DNA of 64,000 nt from the NCBI RefSeq assembly GCF_036577625.1, contig NZ_JARBDC010000069.1, positions 62,001 to 126,000 of the forward strand. Reading direction: 5' to 3'. Both the position numbers and the translations under genes were made by a program. The DNA is from Paenibacillus_AB sp036577625. Lineage in GTDB: Bacteria > Bacillota > Bacilli > Paenibacillales > NBRC-103111. Within the stretch, counting starts at the first letter, position 1, and every line of letters begins with the position of its first letter. This document shows positions 26,329-35,179 of this stretch, piece after piece. The notes beneath the pieces are model-generated. The model made no database searches. It had not been told where the DNA came from and saw only the letters and a program-made list of their open reading frames with translations.

Positions 26329-27039
26329 CTACTGCACATCCTTTCTGGCAAAATTCGCGAGCCCGATCGCGTACAAGGCGAGCCCGGCGACCAATCCCGC
26401 CCCGACGAAAAAGAGCGGCTGCTCCCATTTGTCGGTCACGTACGGCCATTTCAGCGGCACCCAATCCGGATACCGGGGGGCGAACAACGCCGAAATGGCG
26501 GTCGTAATGCCGACGGTCAGCGGGACTGCCTGATTTTTGACCGCAATCGACAGCCAAATTTGCAGGGCGATGAACGGCAGCGACGCGACAAACGGGTAAT
26601 ATATCGTCGTCAAAACGTTTGCGTACGGAATATCGGCGCCGTAGCCGAGCGACAGCCCGAGAACGACCGTCCCGACGCCGAGCAGCGTGCTCGATGCGGC
26701 CAGCAGCAGGCAGGCGAGCGCGAACTTCGCCGTGAATACGGTCAGCCGCGAAACCGGCAGCGCCAGCAGCTGCTTCCAGGCGTTCGTCTGATGCTCGATC
26801 GTCGCGATCATGGAAGTGAGAATCGCGATGCCCATCAGCAGCGCCGGAACCGCCAGCATTTGCACGTTGCTGATGACCCCGCCCCACAGATCGTTCGCGT
26901 AAACCCGGGTCAAAAAGTCGTACCGGAGTCCGAAGTTCAGCCCCTGCAGCCCCACGACGCCGATCGGGCCGAGAAAGACGAGAAACCAAATCATTTTTTT
27001 GCGGATTTTGTAAAATTCCGCAGCCAGCACGCGCAGCAT
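26329..27039 (-). CDS. ABC-2 type permease (LanE-like)
   Basis: 236 residues, six membrane helices; begins MLRVLAAEFYKIRKKMIWF, the cytoplasmic start shared by this family. The ATG at 27039 overlaps the stop of the ATPase gene (TGATG), with GGAGGGGAG upstream. The longer open frame upstream is the shadow of the ATPase gene. Middle gene of a three-gene immunity-type ABC operon. Confidence 0.78.
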   Translation of the reverse strand: MLRVLAAEFYKIRKKMIWFLVFLGPIGVVGLQGLNFGLRYDFLTRVYANDLWGGVISNVQMLAVPALLMGIAILTSMIATIEHQTNAWKQLLALPVSRLTVFTAKFALACLLLAASSTLLGVGTVVLGLSLGYGADIPYANVLTTIYYPFVASLPFIALQIWLSIAVKNQAVPLTVGITTAISALFAPRYPDWVPLKWPYVTDKWEQPLFFVGAGLVAGLALYAIGLANFARKDVQ

Positions 27040-27953
27040 CACAGGCTCGTCTCCCCTCCGGTAAGCTCCAGAAAAATGTCCTCCAGCGACCGGCTCGCCT
27101 CCTCCACCCGGTAGACGGAAAAGCCTTCCCCCGCGAGCAGCGAGACGATCGCCGCGATTTGATCGTTCGGGGCGTGCCCGACGACGATTCGCTCCTCCTC
27201 GAGGTCCGAGCGGATCCCGTTCGCCAGCAGCCGTTTCCACGCTTTTTCCGGCTCGCTCACGCCGATCCGGATGCTGCTTTTCGATTTTTGCCGGAGCGCG
27301 GCGATCGAATCTTGAAAAATAAGGCTGCCCTTCGAAATAATGCCGACCTCCGTCGCCATTTGGTCGATTTCGGACAGCAGGTGGCTCGATACGAGAATGG
27401 TGATGCCGTGTTCCCGGGGCAGCTTTTTGATCAATTCGCGGATTTCCAGTATCCCCGACGGATCGAGTCCGTTCGTAGGCTCGTCCAAAATAAGCAGCTC
27501 CGGGTTTCCGAGCAGCGCCGTCGCGATGCCGAGCCGCTGCTTCATGCCGAGCGAATAGCCTTTGACGGCGCGCCTCGCTTCCCCGCTCAAACGGACGATG
27601 GACAGCACTTCGTCGATCCGGGCGCGGGGAACGTCGAGAATGCGCCTTACCGTTTCCAGGTTTTCGATCGCGTTCAAATGCCCGTAATAGGACGGATATT
27701 CGACGAGAGAGCCGACGTTCCGCAGCACGGCCAGCTTTTCTTTTCGCAGCTCTTTGCCGAACATCCGAATCGTGCCTTTCGTCGGCTTCACCAAACCGAG
27801 CAGCATTTTGATCGTCGTCGTTTTGCCGGCCCCGTTCGGCCCGAGAAATCCGTAAATGTCGCCTTTCCTCAGCCGCAGACCGACGTTGTTGACGACCCGC
27901 CTGCCGTCGATCTGCTTCGTCAGCTGTTCCGTTTGCAAAATCCAGTCATTCAT
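27039..27953 (-). CDS. ABC transporter ATPase (LanF/BcrA-like)
   Basis: 304 residues. Walker A GPNGAGKTTT, Q-loop replaced region SLVEYPSYYGHL, signature YSLGMKQRLGIA, Walker B LLILDEPTNGLD, followed by a C-terminal domain about 220-304. The LVEYPSYYGHLNAIENL block is typical of BcrA and lantibiotic-immunity LanF ATPases. Transcribed with the two permeases; the response regulator and kinase genes lie upstream on the same strand, with phased repeats in the intervening promoter region. Confidence 0.83.
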   Translation of the reverse strand: MNDWILQTEQLTKQIDGRRVVNNVGLRLRKGDIYGFLGPNGAGKTTTIKMLLGLVKPTKGTIRMFGKELRKEKLAVLRNVGSLVEYPSYYGHLNAIENLETVRRILDVPRARIDEVLSIVRLSGEARRAVKGYSLGMKQRLGIATALLGNPELLILDEPTNGLDPSGILEIRELIKKLPREHGITILVSSHLLSEIDQMATEVGIISKGSLIFQDSIAALRQKSKSSIRIGVSEPEKAWKRLLANGIRSDLEEERIVVGHAPNDQIAAIVSLLAGEGFSVYRVEEASRSLEDIFLELTGGETSL

Positions 27954-27990
27954 CCACTGTTCACCTCGGTATCCATCTTAACGGGCGAAG

Positions 27991-28032
27991 GTTAAAACGA
28001 ACGGCGGACGAAGTTTAAAAATCGTTTAAAAA
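27991..28032 (-). promoter_or_regulatory. Phased direct repeats, likely response-regulator binding site
   Basis: GTTTAAAAA occurs at 28013-28021 and 28024-28032, and a related GTTAAAA at 27991-27997. Starts are 11 and 22 bases apart, so all face one side of the helix, as typical of OmpR-family sites. They lie 38-79 bases upstream of the ABC ATPase start and downstream of the kinase gene. Confidence 0.6.
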
Positions 28033-28135
28033 GCCGGGAACGGAGCCGGATCCGGCGGATACCGCGGAGCCTGATTCGCGAAAAACGGCCGTTCTCCGGC
28101 TTGTAACGGAAGTCGGTGCGTCCGGTATCGCCGTC

Positions 28136-29494
28136 TCACGCGCCCTGTCCGATTCGGATCGTCGTTCCGGCGGGGCCGCTCTCCACGCGGGCGCTCAGCT
28201 TCATTTCCTTCAGCATCAAAGAGACGATCGACAGGCCGATTCCGGCTCCCGCCCCGGCGGACCGTCCGGTCATGCCCGGCCCGCGATCCTCGATCGCGAC
28301 GACCGTGCGGGGCCCGTCCGTTTCGATGCGGACGGCGGCATACTTCCCGTCGCTCGCATGACGCAAAATGTTTTGAAAATAATTGTCGAGAATCCGTTCG
28401 AACCATTGCGGATCGACCTGCCAATACACCGAAGCTTCGGGCAAATCGAAATCGACGGCGAACCGCTCCCGTTCGAACACCGGGTACCAGTTGGCGCAGC
28501 ACGCCCGCACAAGCCGGACGATGTCGGTTTTTTCCGGCCGGTACGTATATTTGCCGGTCGTCAACAGCGTGTACGACAGCAAGTTGTCGATCAATCTCGC
28601 CAAATAGTCGACCTTCTGGTCGATCAAATCGACGGCTTCCCGGCCTTTCTCGTCCAGCGACTGCTGCCGCAAGCTGTACGCATGCCCCCGGATCGTCGTA
28701 AGCGGGGTCCGCAAATCGTGCGACAGGTTGGCGATCAGCTGCCGCCGCAGCCCTTCTTCCTCCGCCTCGCGCCGCCGCCCCTCCTGCAGCTGTCCGATCA
28801 TCGCGTTGAACGCCTGCTCCAACCGGCCGACCTCGTCGTCGTTGAAGGCGCGGATCGGGGCCGGGATGCCGTTCGCCGCCGGAGTCGTCATCGCCTGCTG
28901 CAGCCGGAGCAGCCGTTTGCGAATTTTGTAGAAGAAAATATAGGACACGAACACGAAAAAGCCGACGATCAAAAACGTCAATCCGAACATGAAGTAATTG
29001 TACCGGCTGCCGAACGGCACGCCCACGGGGCCCAGAAACGACCGGGGCGCTTGCATCACGATAAAGCCTTCGTCGCCGGTTTCCCCGATGAACGCGACTA
29101 CCGTAAACGGATCCCCGCCGTAACCGGCCTTCATAAACCGGACGAGCTCGGACGGGCTCCATGCCGGAGGCAGCTCCGGATTTTCCGGGAGCTGGAGCGC
29201 CGTTCGGCCCGAAGCGTCCACCCAGAACATCGAGACTTCCGCGTACTCCGCTTTGAAGTCGGCGAACGCCCGGCCGATTTCCTCGCCGGAAGCGCCGGCC
29301 AGCCGTTTTCCCGTCTCGTGCCATGCCTGCTCCAGCTTATGGCTGCTCGGATTCAACGGTTCGGCTTGACGATAGGCGGGCGGGATCGCTACGGCCAAAA
29401 CGAGCCCAACGACCGGCAGCGACAGCGGCAGGATGACGATGGCGAACAGCACGATCAGCACGTATTTGGACAAAAGGGAGTTTTTCAGCTTCAC
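28136..29494 (-). CDS. Sensor histidine kinase
   Basis: 452 residues. Membrane helix about 11-35, extracellular domain of about 130 residues, second helix about 168-190, HAMP, HisKA with the phosphoacceptor in SHDLRTPL (His259), and HATPase motifs N (DNYFQNILRHA), G1 (EDRGPGM) and G2 (GAGIGLS). The large external domain separates it from BceS-type kinases. The start overlaps the response regulator stop by four bases. Probably detects a cationic or lantibiotic-type peptide and drives the ABC operon next to it; ligand is inference. Confidence 0.86.
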   Translation of the reverse strand: MKLKNSLLSKYVLIVLFAIVILPLSLPVVGLVLAVAIPPAYRQAEPLNPSSHKLEQAWHETGKRLAGASGEEIGRAFADFKAEYAEVSMFWVDASGRTALQLPENPELPPAWSPSELVRFMKAGYGGDPFTVVAFIGETGDEGFIVMQAPRSFLGPVGVPFGSRYNYFMFGLTFLIVGFFVFVSYIFFYKIRKRLLRLQQAMTTPAANGIPAPIRAFNDDEVGRLEQAFNAMIGQLQEGRRREAEEEGLRRQLIANLSHDLRTPLTTIRGHAYSLRQQSLDEKGREAVDLIDQKVDYLARLIDNLLSYTLLTTGKYTYRPEKTDIVRLVRACCANWYPVFERERFAVDFDLPEASVYWQVDPQWFERILDNYFQNILRHASDGKYAAVRIETDGPRTVVAIEDRGPGMTGRSAGAGAGIGLSIVSLMLKEMKLSARVESGPAGTTIRIGQGA

Positions 29495-30162
29495 AGCTTC
29501 ACCCGGTACCCGATTCCGCGAATCGTCTCGACGATCGTCGGCGATCCGGGATCGATTTCGATTTTTTCCCGAAGGTAGCGAATGTGGACCATCAGCGTCT
29601 TATCGCCTTCCAGGTAAGGCTCCCCCCATACCGCTTCGTAAATTTGCTCCTTCGTCAAAATGCGGTTCGGATGGCGCAGCAAATACATGAAAATTTGATG
29701 CTGCTTCCCGGTCAGCATAATTTCGTCCCCGGTGCGCGAGTCGACGATCCGATTTTCCCCCGGAACGACCGTAAGATGGCCGAGCGTCAGCTCCGCGGAG
29801 CCTGTCCGGCCATAGCGCCGAAGCAGCACTTCGAGCCGGGCGGCCAATTCGTCCGGATGGAACGGCTTGGTCAAATAATCGTCCGCGAATTGCAGCCCCT
29901 GCAGCTTGTCGTCCACGGAAGTGCGCGCCGACAGCATGAGAATGGGCGTCTCCGGCAATTCCTTCTTCAGTCTTTGGCCGATCGTAAAGCCGTCCAGTCC
30001 GGGAAGCATCACGTCCAAAATGACGAGATCCGCCTCCTTCGCCCGCTCCGGAGCGCCTTCACCCGATTTCAGCCAGTCCACCGCATAGCCCCGCCGCTCC
30101 AAATCGCGCGCGACCCAGGAGCCGATCTCGTTGTCGTCTTCGATATATAGCAACCGTCTCAA
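29491..30162 (-). CDS. OmpR-family response regulator
   Basis: 223 residues from TTG 30162 (MRRLLYIEDD), with AGGGGAAGG upstream; longer upstream frame lacks a site. Receiver domain with acidic pocket ED9-10, phosphoacceptor Asp50 in LVILDVMLPG, Lys in LTKPFHPDE; C-terminal winged helix with GKQHQIFMYLLRHPNRI and the TIVETIRGIGYRV recognition end. First gene of the two-component operon; its expected binding sites are the repeats at 27991-28032. Confidence 0.87.
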   Translation of the reverse strand: MRRLLYIEDDNEIGSWVARDLERRGYAVDWLKSGEGAPERAKEADLVILDVMLPGLDGFTIGQRLKKELPETPILMLSARTSVDDKLQGLQFADDYLTKPFHPDELAARLEVLLRRYGRTGSAELTLGHLTVVPGENRIVDSRTGDEIMLTGKQHQIFMYLLRHPNRILTKEQIYEAVWGEPYLEGDKTLMVHIRYLREKIEIDPGSPTIVETIRGIGYRVKL

Positions 30163-30268
30163 GCGGCCTTCCCCTGCCTTTGCATAAGTGTCGGACAAAT
30201 TGTCTACGTTATCATACCATATGCGTACTTGCGGATGAACGCGACCTGAGACGGGTGACGGCAGGCGC

Positions 30269-30306
30269 AAAAAAGGGCTGTCCGACGGAAGACGGAAGCC
30301 CTTTTT
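30269..30306. terminator. Bidirectional terminator
   Basis: AAAAAAGGGCT / AGCCCTTTTT arms. On the minus strand it follows the solute-binding gene stop (30348) by 41 bases and ends in a T run. Confidence 0.83.
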
Positions 30307-30347
30307 GAAGGCGGTTCGTATGGGTTGCCGCCTGAAGCGGCGTTCGC

Positions 30348-31667
30348 TTATCTCGTTTTCATCTCGGCGATTCTTTTGTTGAAATCTTCCTCGGCTTGCT
30401 TCAGCAGCGTGTTCGCGTCGTTTTTGCCGTTGACGTAATCGAGCATTTTCCCGCTGATGACGCTCAAGCCGGCGGAATTGTACGGCGAGGACAAGATCGG
30501 ATCGGGATATTTTTGCGAGAACACCGCTTTCAAATTTTTCCCCTTCGCGGCCGGATTGTTTTCGAAGGCGTGCTCGAGCATGGCGGCATTATCTTTCAGG
30601 GCGGTAATCCGTCCGTTTTTGGTCGCTTCCATCTGCACGTCCGGATCGGTGCTCAAGTACGCCATCACCTGAAACGCCACGTCGGGATGCTTGCTTCCTT
30701 TCGGGATGACGAAGCCGTCGGAAAAGACGCCTACCCCGACTCCCGGCTTGTCTTTGAACGTCGGGAACGTGACGATGTCCCATTTCAGCCCCGCTTTTTC
30801 CGCCGCGGCCATGTCGTAGTTTTGCAGCTGCAAAATTTCCGGCATCATCGCGACCGTCCGGTTGCTCAGGAACGCGTTGCGCACGTCGCCGAACGATTTG
30901 ATTTGCGGCGCGTTCGGGTAATCGGTGATGCTTTTCATCACGTCGAACATCCGCTTCCATCCGTCGTTCGCGAACGCCGCCTTCTGCTTGGTGCTGTCGA
31001 CGTACGAAAGGCTCAGCTGGCTTTGCACCCGGTTCAGGCCGGTCGGCGGGAGAAGGCCGATATACTGCGTGTCGCCGTCCTTGCGCGAGATCCGCTTGCC
31101 GAGCTCGATCGTTTCTTCCCACGTCATATTGTCTTTCGGATAAGCGACGCCGAACTTATCGAAAATATCCTTATTATAATGCAGGGCGAATACGAGGACG
31201 TTGTACGGCATATACAAAATTTCACCCTTGGGCGAATACGACTTGATGCTGTCGACCATCTTCGCGTCGTATTTGTTGAAGTCGAACCCGTGCTTTTTGG
31301 CGAGCGGCGTCAAGTCCATCGGCACGTCGTATTCGGCGAGCGCGCCTCCCATATTCGTGAGGCCTTGCCAGATGATGTCGGGGATGTCGTTCGTCGCGAT
31401 CAAGTCCTGGATCTCGCTTCCCTTTTTGTTTTCGACGACTTGAAGCGTTACGTGGGGAAATTTTTTCTTGACGAATTGATTGATATATTTTTCGAAATCG
31501 TCGATAACGGTCATCGTATAAAATTTCAGCGTGACCGGTTCCTGCTTCTCCGGCGGCTTCGCCGCGCCGCCTTCTTCCTTCGTTTGGCCGCCCTGGGCGC
31601 CGCAGCCCGCCAGGAAAGCGGTTACAATCGCAGAGCACAACAATAAAGCGTTTGTCTTTTTCAACAT
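30348..31667 (-). CDS. Family-1-type extracellular solute-binding lipoprotein
   Basis: 439 residues. Lipoprotein signal ending AFLAGC (Cys22), then an SBP fold: VTLKFYTMTVIDDFEKYINQF, DLIATNDIPDI, and the family block MTWEETIELGKRIS. Related to the other SBPs of the window at 47968 and 56364, which share the ...AKDIPDI... and PKDGMTWE... blocks. No permease or ATPase is adjacent, so it probably uses permeases encoded elsewhere or works as a sensor component. ATG behind GAGGTGA. Controlled from a promoter with a 27-base palindrome (31863-31920). Confidence 0.83.
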   Translation of the reverse strand: MLKKTNALLLCSAIVTAFLAGCGAQGGQTKEEGGAAKPPEKQEPVTLKFYTMTVIDDFEKYINQFVKKKFPHVTLQVVENKKGSEIQDLIATNDIPDIIWQGLTNMGGALAEYDVPMDLTPLAKKHGFDFNKYDAKMVDSIKSYSPKGEILYMPYNVLVFALHYNKDIFDKFGVAYPKDNMTWEETIELGKRISRKDGDTQYIGLLPPTGLNRVQSQLSLSYVDSTKQKAAFANDGWKRMFDVMKSITDYPNAPQIKSFGDVRNAFLSNRTVAMMPEILQLQNYDMAAAEKAGLKWDIVTFPTFKDKPGVGVGVFSDGFVIPKGSKHPDVAFQVMAYLSTDPDVQMEATKNGRITALKDNAAMLEHAFENNPAAKGKNLKAVFSQKYPDPILSSPYNSAGLSVISGKMLDYVNGKNDANTLLKQAEEDFNKRIAEMKTR

Positions 31668-31737
31668 CTGTCACCTCGTTTGGATTTGGTCCGACCCTCG
31701 TTTTCGTTCTTTGGATCTAACGCTCATGCACGTTCTT

Positions 31738-31763
31738 CATTGTAGAACTTCGTTCCGCATACT
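31738..31763. promoter_or_regulatory. Second copy of palindromic operator
   Basis: Contains ATTGTAGAACTTCGTT and GCATAC, a degenerate version of the operator at 31863-31889 in inverted orientation, about 100 bases closer to the gene. Two sites suggest cooperative binding or looping. Confidence 0.45.
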
Positions 31764-31862
31764 GGACAAAAAAAGGAGGGATTCGCGCCGTCTTTATTAA
31801 CTGGGCTGAGGTGCTGCATGTATCATGGCAAGGAAAGCGCTTTATTCTGCGATGTACGTTCT

Positions 31863-31920
31863 GTATTGGAGAACTAAGTTCTACAATACTAATAGTACCA
31901 TGCCGCTCGCCGACTTTCAA
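31863..31920 (-). promoter_or_regulatory. Promoter with 27-bp near-perfect palindromic operator
   Basis: Minus-strand TTGAAA (31915-31920), 17-base spacer, TACTAT (31892-31897). The palindrome 31863-31889 has thirteen-base arms (GTATTG-N-AGAACT / AGTTCTACAATAC) with one mismatch around a central A, covering the start point, as for a repressor. A further palindrome AAAGCGCTTT lies at 31834-31843 and may be a LacI/CcpA half-type site. No regulator gene is adjacent. The gap 31668-32187 contains no other gene. Confidence 0.65.
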
Positions 31921-32187
31921 TATGATTTCGGGCGAAAAAAGATGCGGACAGGCCGAACCGTTGCAGCCTCGCCCGTCCGATCTTGGCGTTTTCCGCCAAT
32001 TCGCCGCCTCCGGTGCGGCCGCTTTTCGAATCCGCACCCGATTGGATGGGCCGGGAAACGGGTGCGCGAGCGGCTTGCTTCGAAGCGGTAACGGTATTTT
32101 TTTTCGACGAAAAAGGCCACCCGCGGGACGAGAAAGCTTCCCGGGGCGGTCCTCATCGAAATCGCCGCATGACCGGCAGCGGACCGG

Positions 32188-34929
32188 CTAAGGCAGCACG
32201 CGGACGGTTATCGACGCGCGATGCGCTCCGTCGACGGACTCCGCCGTTATCGTCGCCGTGCCGGGCGACACCGGGGTGACGACGCCCGCCGCGTTCACGG
32301 TCGCGACCGAGCCGTTGCCGGTCGACCATACGACCTTCGGGTTGGACGCGAAGGACGGGTAGACGGATGCGGTAACGGTCAGCGTCCGGCCCATCCGCAA
32401 ATCGGCCTCGCTCCGATCCAGAACGACGCCGCGAACGGCCGCCGTCCGGTCTTCGACCGTATAGCGCCATAAGCTCGTCTCGTTTTCCTTCAGCTTGAAA
32501 TAAAAGTTTCCGTACCGGTCCTGCGCGAGCAGCGACGCGCCTTTGCGCAGCACCGTAATCGCTCTGGTCGTCTTGTCGATCTTGAACAGATTGTCCCCGC
32601 CGATCGTTCCGTATACGTCGCCGTCCTTCACGCTGACCTCCATCTCGGCGTCGCGGAACGTGCCGGACGCTTCGGGAAACGCGTCGTCCGTATGGATCAC
32701 CCGCCGCTGAACCGGATCGTACACGAAAAACGTTCCCTGCGCGAATCCCCAAATGTTTCCGTCCGGCCCGACGATCAGCTCGTTCACCGACCCTTTGCCC
32801 GGTACCGGCACGAGCTCCGCTTCCTTCGCTCGCGAGGCGACGTCGTAGACGAACAGCTTTCCGTCCGCGTACGGCCATTCCGCTCCGAGGCCGCCCCGGT
32901 ACGACGTTCCGCCGTATAATTTGCCGTCCTTGTAGGCGAGCGCGACGACGCTCTGATCCTGGACGATGTTGCGGTATACCTGGTACGAAACCGTGCCCGC
33001 CGACGGATCGTATACGGTCAAGGCGCCTCCGCTGACCGCATAGTCGGGCACCGTGCCGATAAACACTTGATTCAGCTCCGGAACGCCCAGCATCGCGTAC
33101 GGACGGTCCTGCATGTAGCCGGACTTCAGCTCGAACCTGTTGACGACCGTCAGGCCGCTGCCGCTGATTTTCCACGGCTTCGTCGTATCGTATTCGTAAA
33201 TTTTCGCTCCCGGATACACGCCGAAATACATCCGGCCGCCGAGGGCCGTCATTCCTTCGACCTGGCCGATGGAATGGTTCGTGCTCGTCCGGTCGTCCGG
33301 ATTGAAGATGCCCATTCCGCCCGGCAAAAAGCCGGCCGCGTAAATCGAGCCGTTCGTCGCCGCCCCGAGCGTATGGAGCTTGATCGCCACCTTCGGCAGC
33401 GTCACGTTCGTTATGCGCAGCGTTTTGTTCGTCAAATTGTATTTGAAGAACCCTCCGCCCGTATTGCCGTTGAAGCCGACGAGCGTATAGCCGGGGTAAT
33501 CCGGATCGTCGAGCCGAACGATGCCCCAGCCGATCGTGTTCGCCTTGAAATCGATTTTGCCCGAAGCGGTCGTCAGGTCGGTTATCGAGTTCGTGCTCAA
33601 GTCGTATGCTTTCAGTATGCCGCCATACGTCAAGTAAACGGTGTCGGAGTACGGCGATTTCTCCGAGACGCCGCGGGAGTGGATCGCCAGCGTGCCGAAA
33701 TCGCGGACGACCTGTCCGCTGTTTTTGTCGATGACGATCAGCCCGTAATTCGGGTCCATTTTCAGAAACAGCTTGTCGCCGACGAGATTCAGATCGTATG
33801 TAAGCTTGTATTTGCCGCGGATCGATTCGGGAAGCAGCTCCGTCTTCGTCCCCGTCGCCAAATCGTACTTGACGAGCGACGCCTTGTTGCCCCCGGCTCC
33901 GACGAACAACGCATGCTGCCCGGCGTCGTACGCGATGCTGCGCGCGTAAGGCTGGCCGGGCGACATCCCGCCGAGGTCGGTCGTTTGCTTCGCGACCGGG
34001 TCGAACTTGAACAGCTTGCCGCCGGGATAGGAGCCGTAATACAGGTTGCCGTCCCGATCCTCGGCCATTTCGTACAAAATCGCTCCGCCCGTCTGCGCAT
34101 AAGGGCTGCCCATATCTTCGATCGAGCCGGCGGCTGGATCGTAGCGGAACAGCTTGGCGCTCGTATACGTGCCGATGTACACTTTGCCGTCCGACGCCCT
34201 CTTGATCGACCAGGCGCCCTCCGCCTCCGGCAAATCGTACTGCTTCGCCACCTTCTCGGTCGCGATATCCAGGACGACGAAGCGCGAATCCGGCTTGCCG
34301 GTAATGACGGTGTAGCCGACGGCGCGGCCGTTCTCGGTTCCGAATTCGCCGCGGTAGATGCCGTCCTGGAACACTTGCGGGCCAAGATCGGCGAACGACG
34401 GGACGACCGAGACCGTTTTTTCGGCGACCGCCCAAACGCGTCCCTGCGCGTCGGCGATTTTGAAGGCGAACGCATACTCGCCGGTTTTCGTAAATTTGAC
34501 GGTCCAGTCGACCGTCCGTTCCTCGTGCTTCGGCAGCGGGAACCCGTCCGGCATATAGACGCCGGAATCGATAAAGTCGACCGGCGCGCCGGCGCGGTCG
34601 AACGCCGCCCAATACGCCTCGCCTTCGCCGGACAGCTTCTCCACGACAATGTGCACGTCCCCCGCCTTCTCCGTCGCCTCCGAGCCGCGCATCGTCATCG
34701 GGACCGTTACGTATTGTCCGACGCCGGCCGTTTCCGGCAGCTCGACGCCGAACTTCGTGCTTCGCGGCGGACTCCCTTTGCCGGCTTCCGCCGCCTGCGG
34801 CATCGCCGCACTTCCGTTTTCCTGCGCCACCGCAATCCCTCCTTCCGCCGTCATCGTACCGAATGCGACGGCGAGCGACGCCATAACGGCGACCCGCCGC
34901 AGCCATTCGGCTGCTCGCATGTTTCGCAT
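32188..34929 (-). CDS. Secreted beta-propeller protein with C-terminal Big_2 domain
   Basis: 913 residues. Signal peptide (1-36), an Ig-like segment (about 55-165, TVDWTVKFTKTGEYAFAF), then a long run of beta-propeller blades with repeating FKYD/VYD-type elements and DGKVYIGTY, DGNLYYGSY, NGSIYAAGF motifs, about 170-820, and a Big_2 bacterial Ig-like domain at the end (WSTGNGSVATVNAAGVVTPV). No catalytic motif found. Probably a wall- or matrix-associated binding or assembly protein. Start ATG 34929 after GAGGGAG. A cre site, a palindrome and a strong promoter lie upstream at 35003-35087. Confidence 0.7.
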   Translation of the reverse strand: MRNMRAAEWLRRVAVMASLAVAFGTMTAEGGIAVAQENGSAAMPQAAEAGKGSPPRSTKFGVELPETAGVGQYVTVPMTMRGSEATEKAGDVHIVVEKLSGEGEAYWAAFDRAGAPVDFIDSGVYMPDGFPLPKHEERTVDWTVKFTKTGEYAFAFKIADAQGRVWAVAEKTVSVVPSFADLGPQVFQDGIYRGEFGTENGRAVGYTVITGKPDSRFVVLDIATEKVAKQYDLPEAEGAWSIKRASDGKVYIGTYTSAKLFRYDPAAGSIEDMGSPYAQTGGAILYEMAEDRDGNLYYGSYPGGKLFKFDPVAKQTTDLGGMSPGQPYARSIAYDAGQHALFVGAGGNKASLVKYDLATGTKTELLPESIRGKYKLTYDLNLVGDKLFLKMDPNYGLIVIDKNSGQVVRDFGTLAIHSRGVSEKSPYSDTVYLTYGGILKAYDLSTNSITDLTTASGKIDFKANTIGWGIVRLDDPDYPGYTLVGFNGNTGGGFFKYNLTNKTLRITNVTLPKVAIKLHTLGAATNGSIYAAGFLPGGMGIFNPDDRTSTNHSIGQVEGMTALGGRMYFGVYPGAKIYEYDTTKPWKISGSGLTVVNRFELKSGYMQDRPYAMLGVPELNQVFIGTVPDYAVSGGALTVYDPSAGTVSYQVYRNIVQDQSVVALAYKDGKLYGGTSYRGGLGAEWPYADGKLFVYDVASRAKEAELVPVPGKGSVNELIVGPDGNIWGFAQGTFFVYDPVQRRVIHTDDAFPEASGTFRDAEMEVSVKDGDVYGTIGGDNLFKIDKTTRAITVLRKGASLLAQDRYGNFYFKLKENETSLWRYTVEDRTAAVRGVVLDRSEADLRMGRTLTVTASVYPSFASNPKVVWSTGNGSVATVNAAGVVTPVSPGTATITAESVDGAHRASITVRVLP

Positions 34930-35002
34930 CGAACTCCCTCCACGTTCAGGATGAATGATTCCCTTTCGCTAGACCGACCCGAAACGTTCCTCCTTTGTGT
35001 GT

Positions 35003-35016
35003 TGTAATCGTTTTCA
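35003..35016 (-). promoter_or_regulatory. CcpA (cre) site
   Basis: TGTAATCGTTTTCA fits the cre consensus at every fixed position. It lies about 36-50 bases downstream of the start point predicted from the promoter at 35059-35087, so a roadblock type of carbon repression is likely for the propeller gene. Confidence 0.65.
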
Positions 35017-35046
35017 TTATAACGATAAAATGGAACAACTTAGGTA

Positions 35047-35087
35047 CTTACGTAGGTAAGTGTATCGATCCCTCCAAGCGATGTCAA
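35047..35087 (-). promoter_or_regulatory. Promoter with palindrome over the -10
   Basis: Minus-strand TTGACA (35082-35087), 17-base spacer, TACACT (35059-35064). ACTTACGTAGGTAAGT (35047-35062, perfect six-base arms) overlaps the -10 and start point and looks like a repressor site. Confidence 0.65.
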
Positions 35088-35145
35088 TGTCCAAAAATCG
35101 CCCCTAATTCGCGGCAGGCGCCATTCCGGGCCGGCAAACGCGAAC

Positions 35146-35169
35146 GGACCGTGCATGGAAGCACGGTCC
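35146..35169 (-). terminator. Hairpin after methyltransferase gene
   Basis: GGACCGTGC / GCACGGTCC, nine-base perfect arms, eleven bases after the stop at 35180. The T tail is poor (GTTCGCGTTT), so it may be a weak terminator. Confidence 0.5.
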
Positions 35170-35179
35170 GTCCGGGCGT

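Noticed and set aside
24589..27114. 841-codon plus-strand frame across the exporter and permease genes
   Set aside because: Overlaps three well supported genes on their coding frames; composition is that of a shadow.
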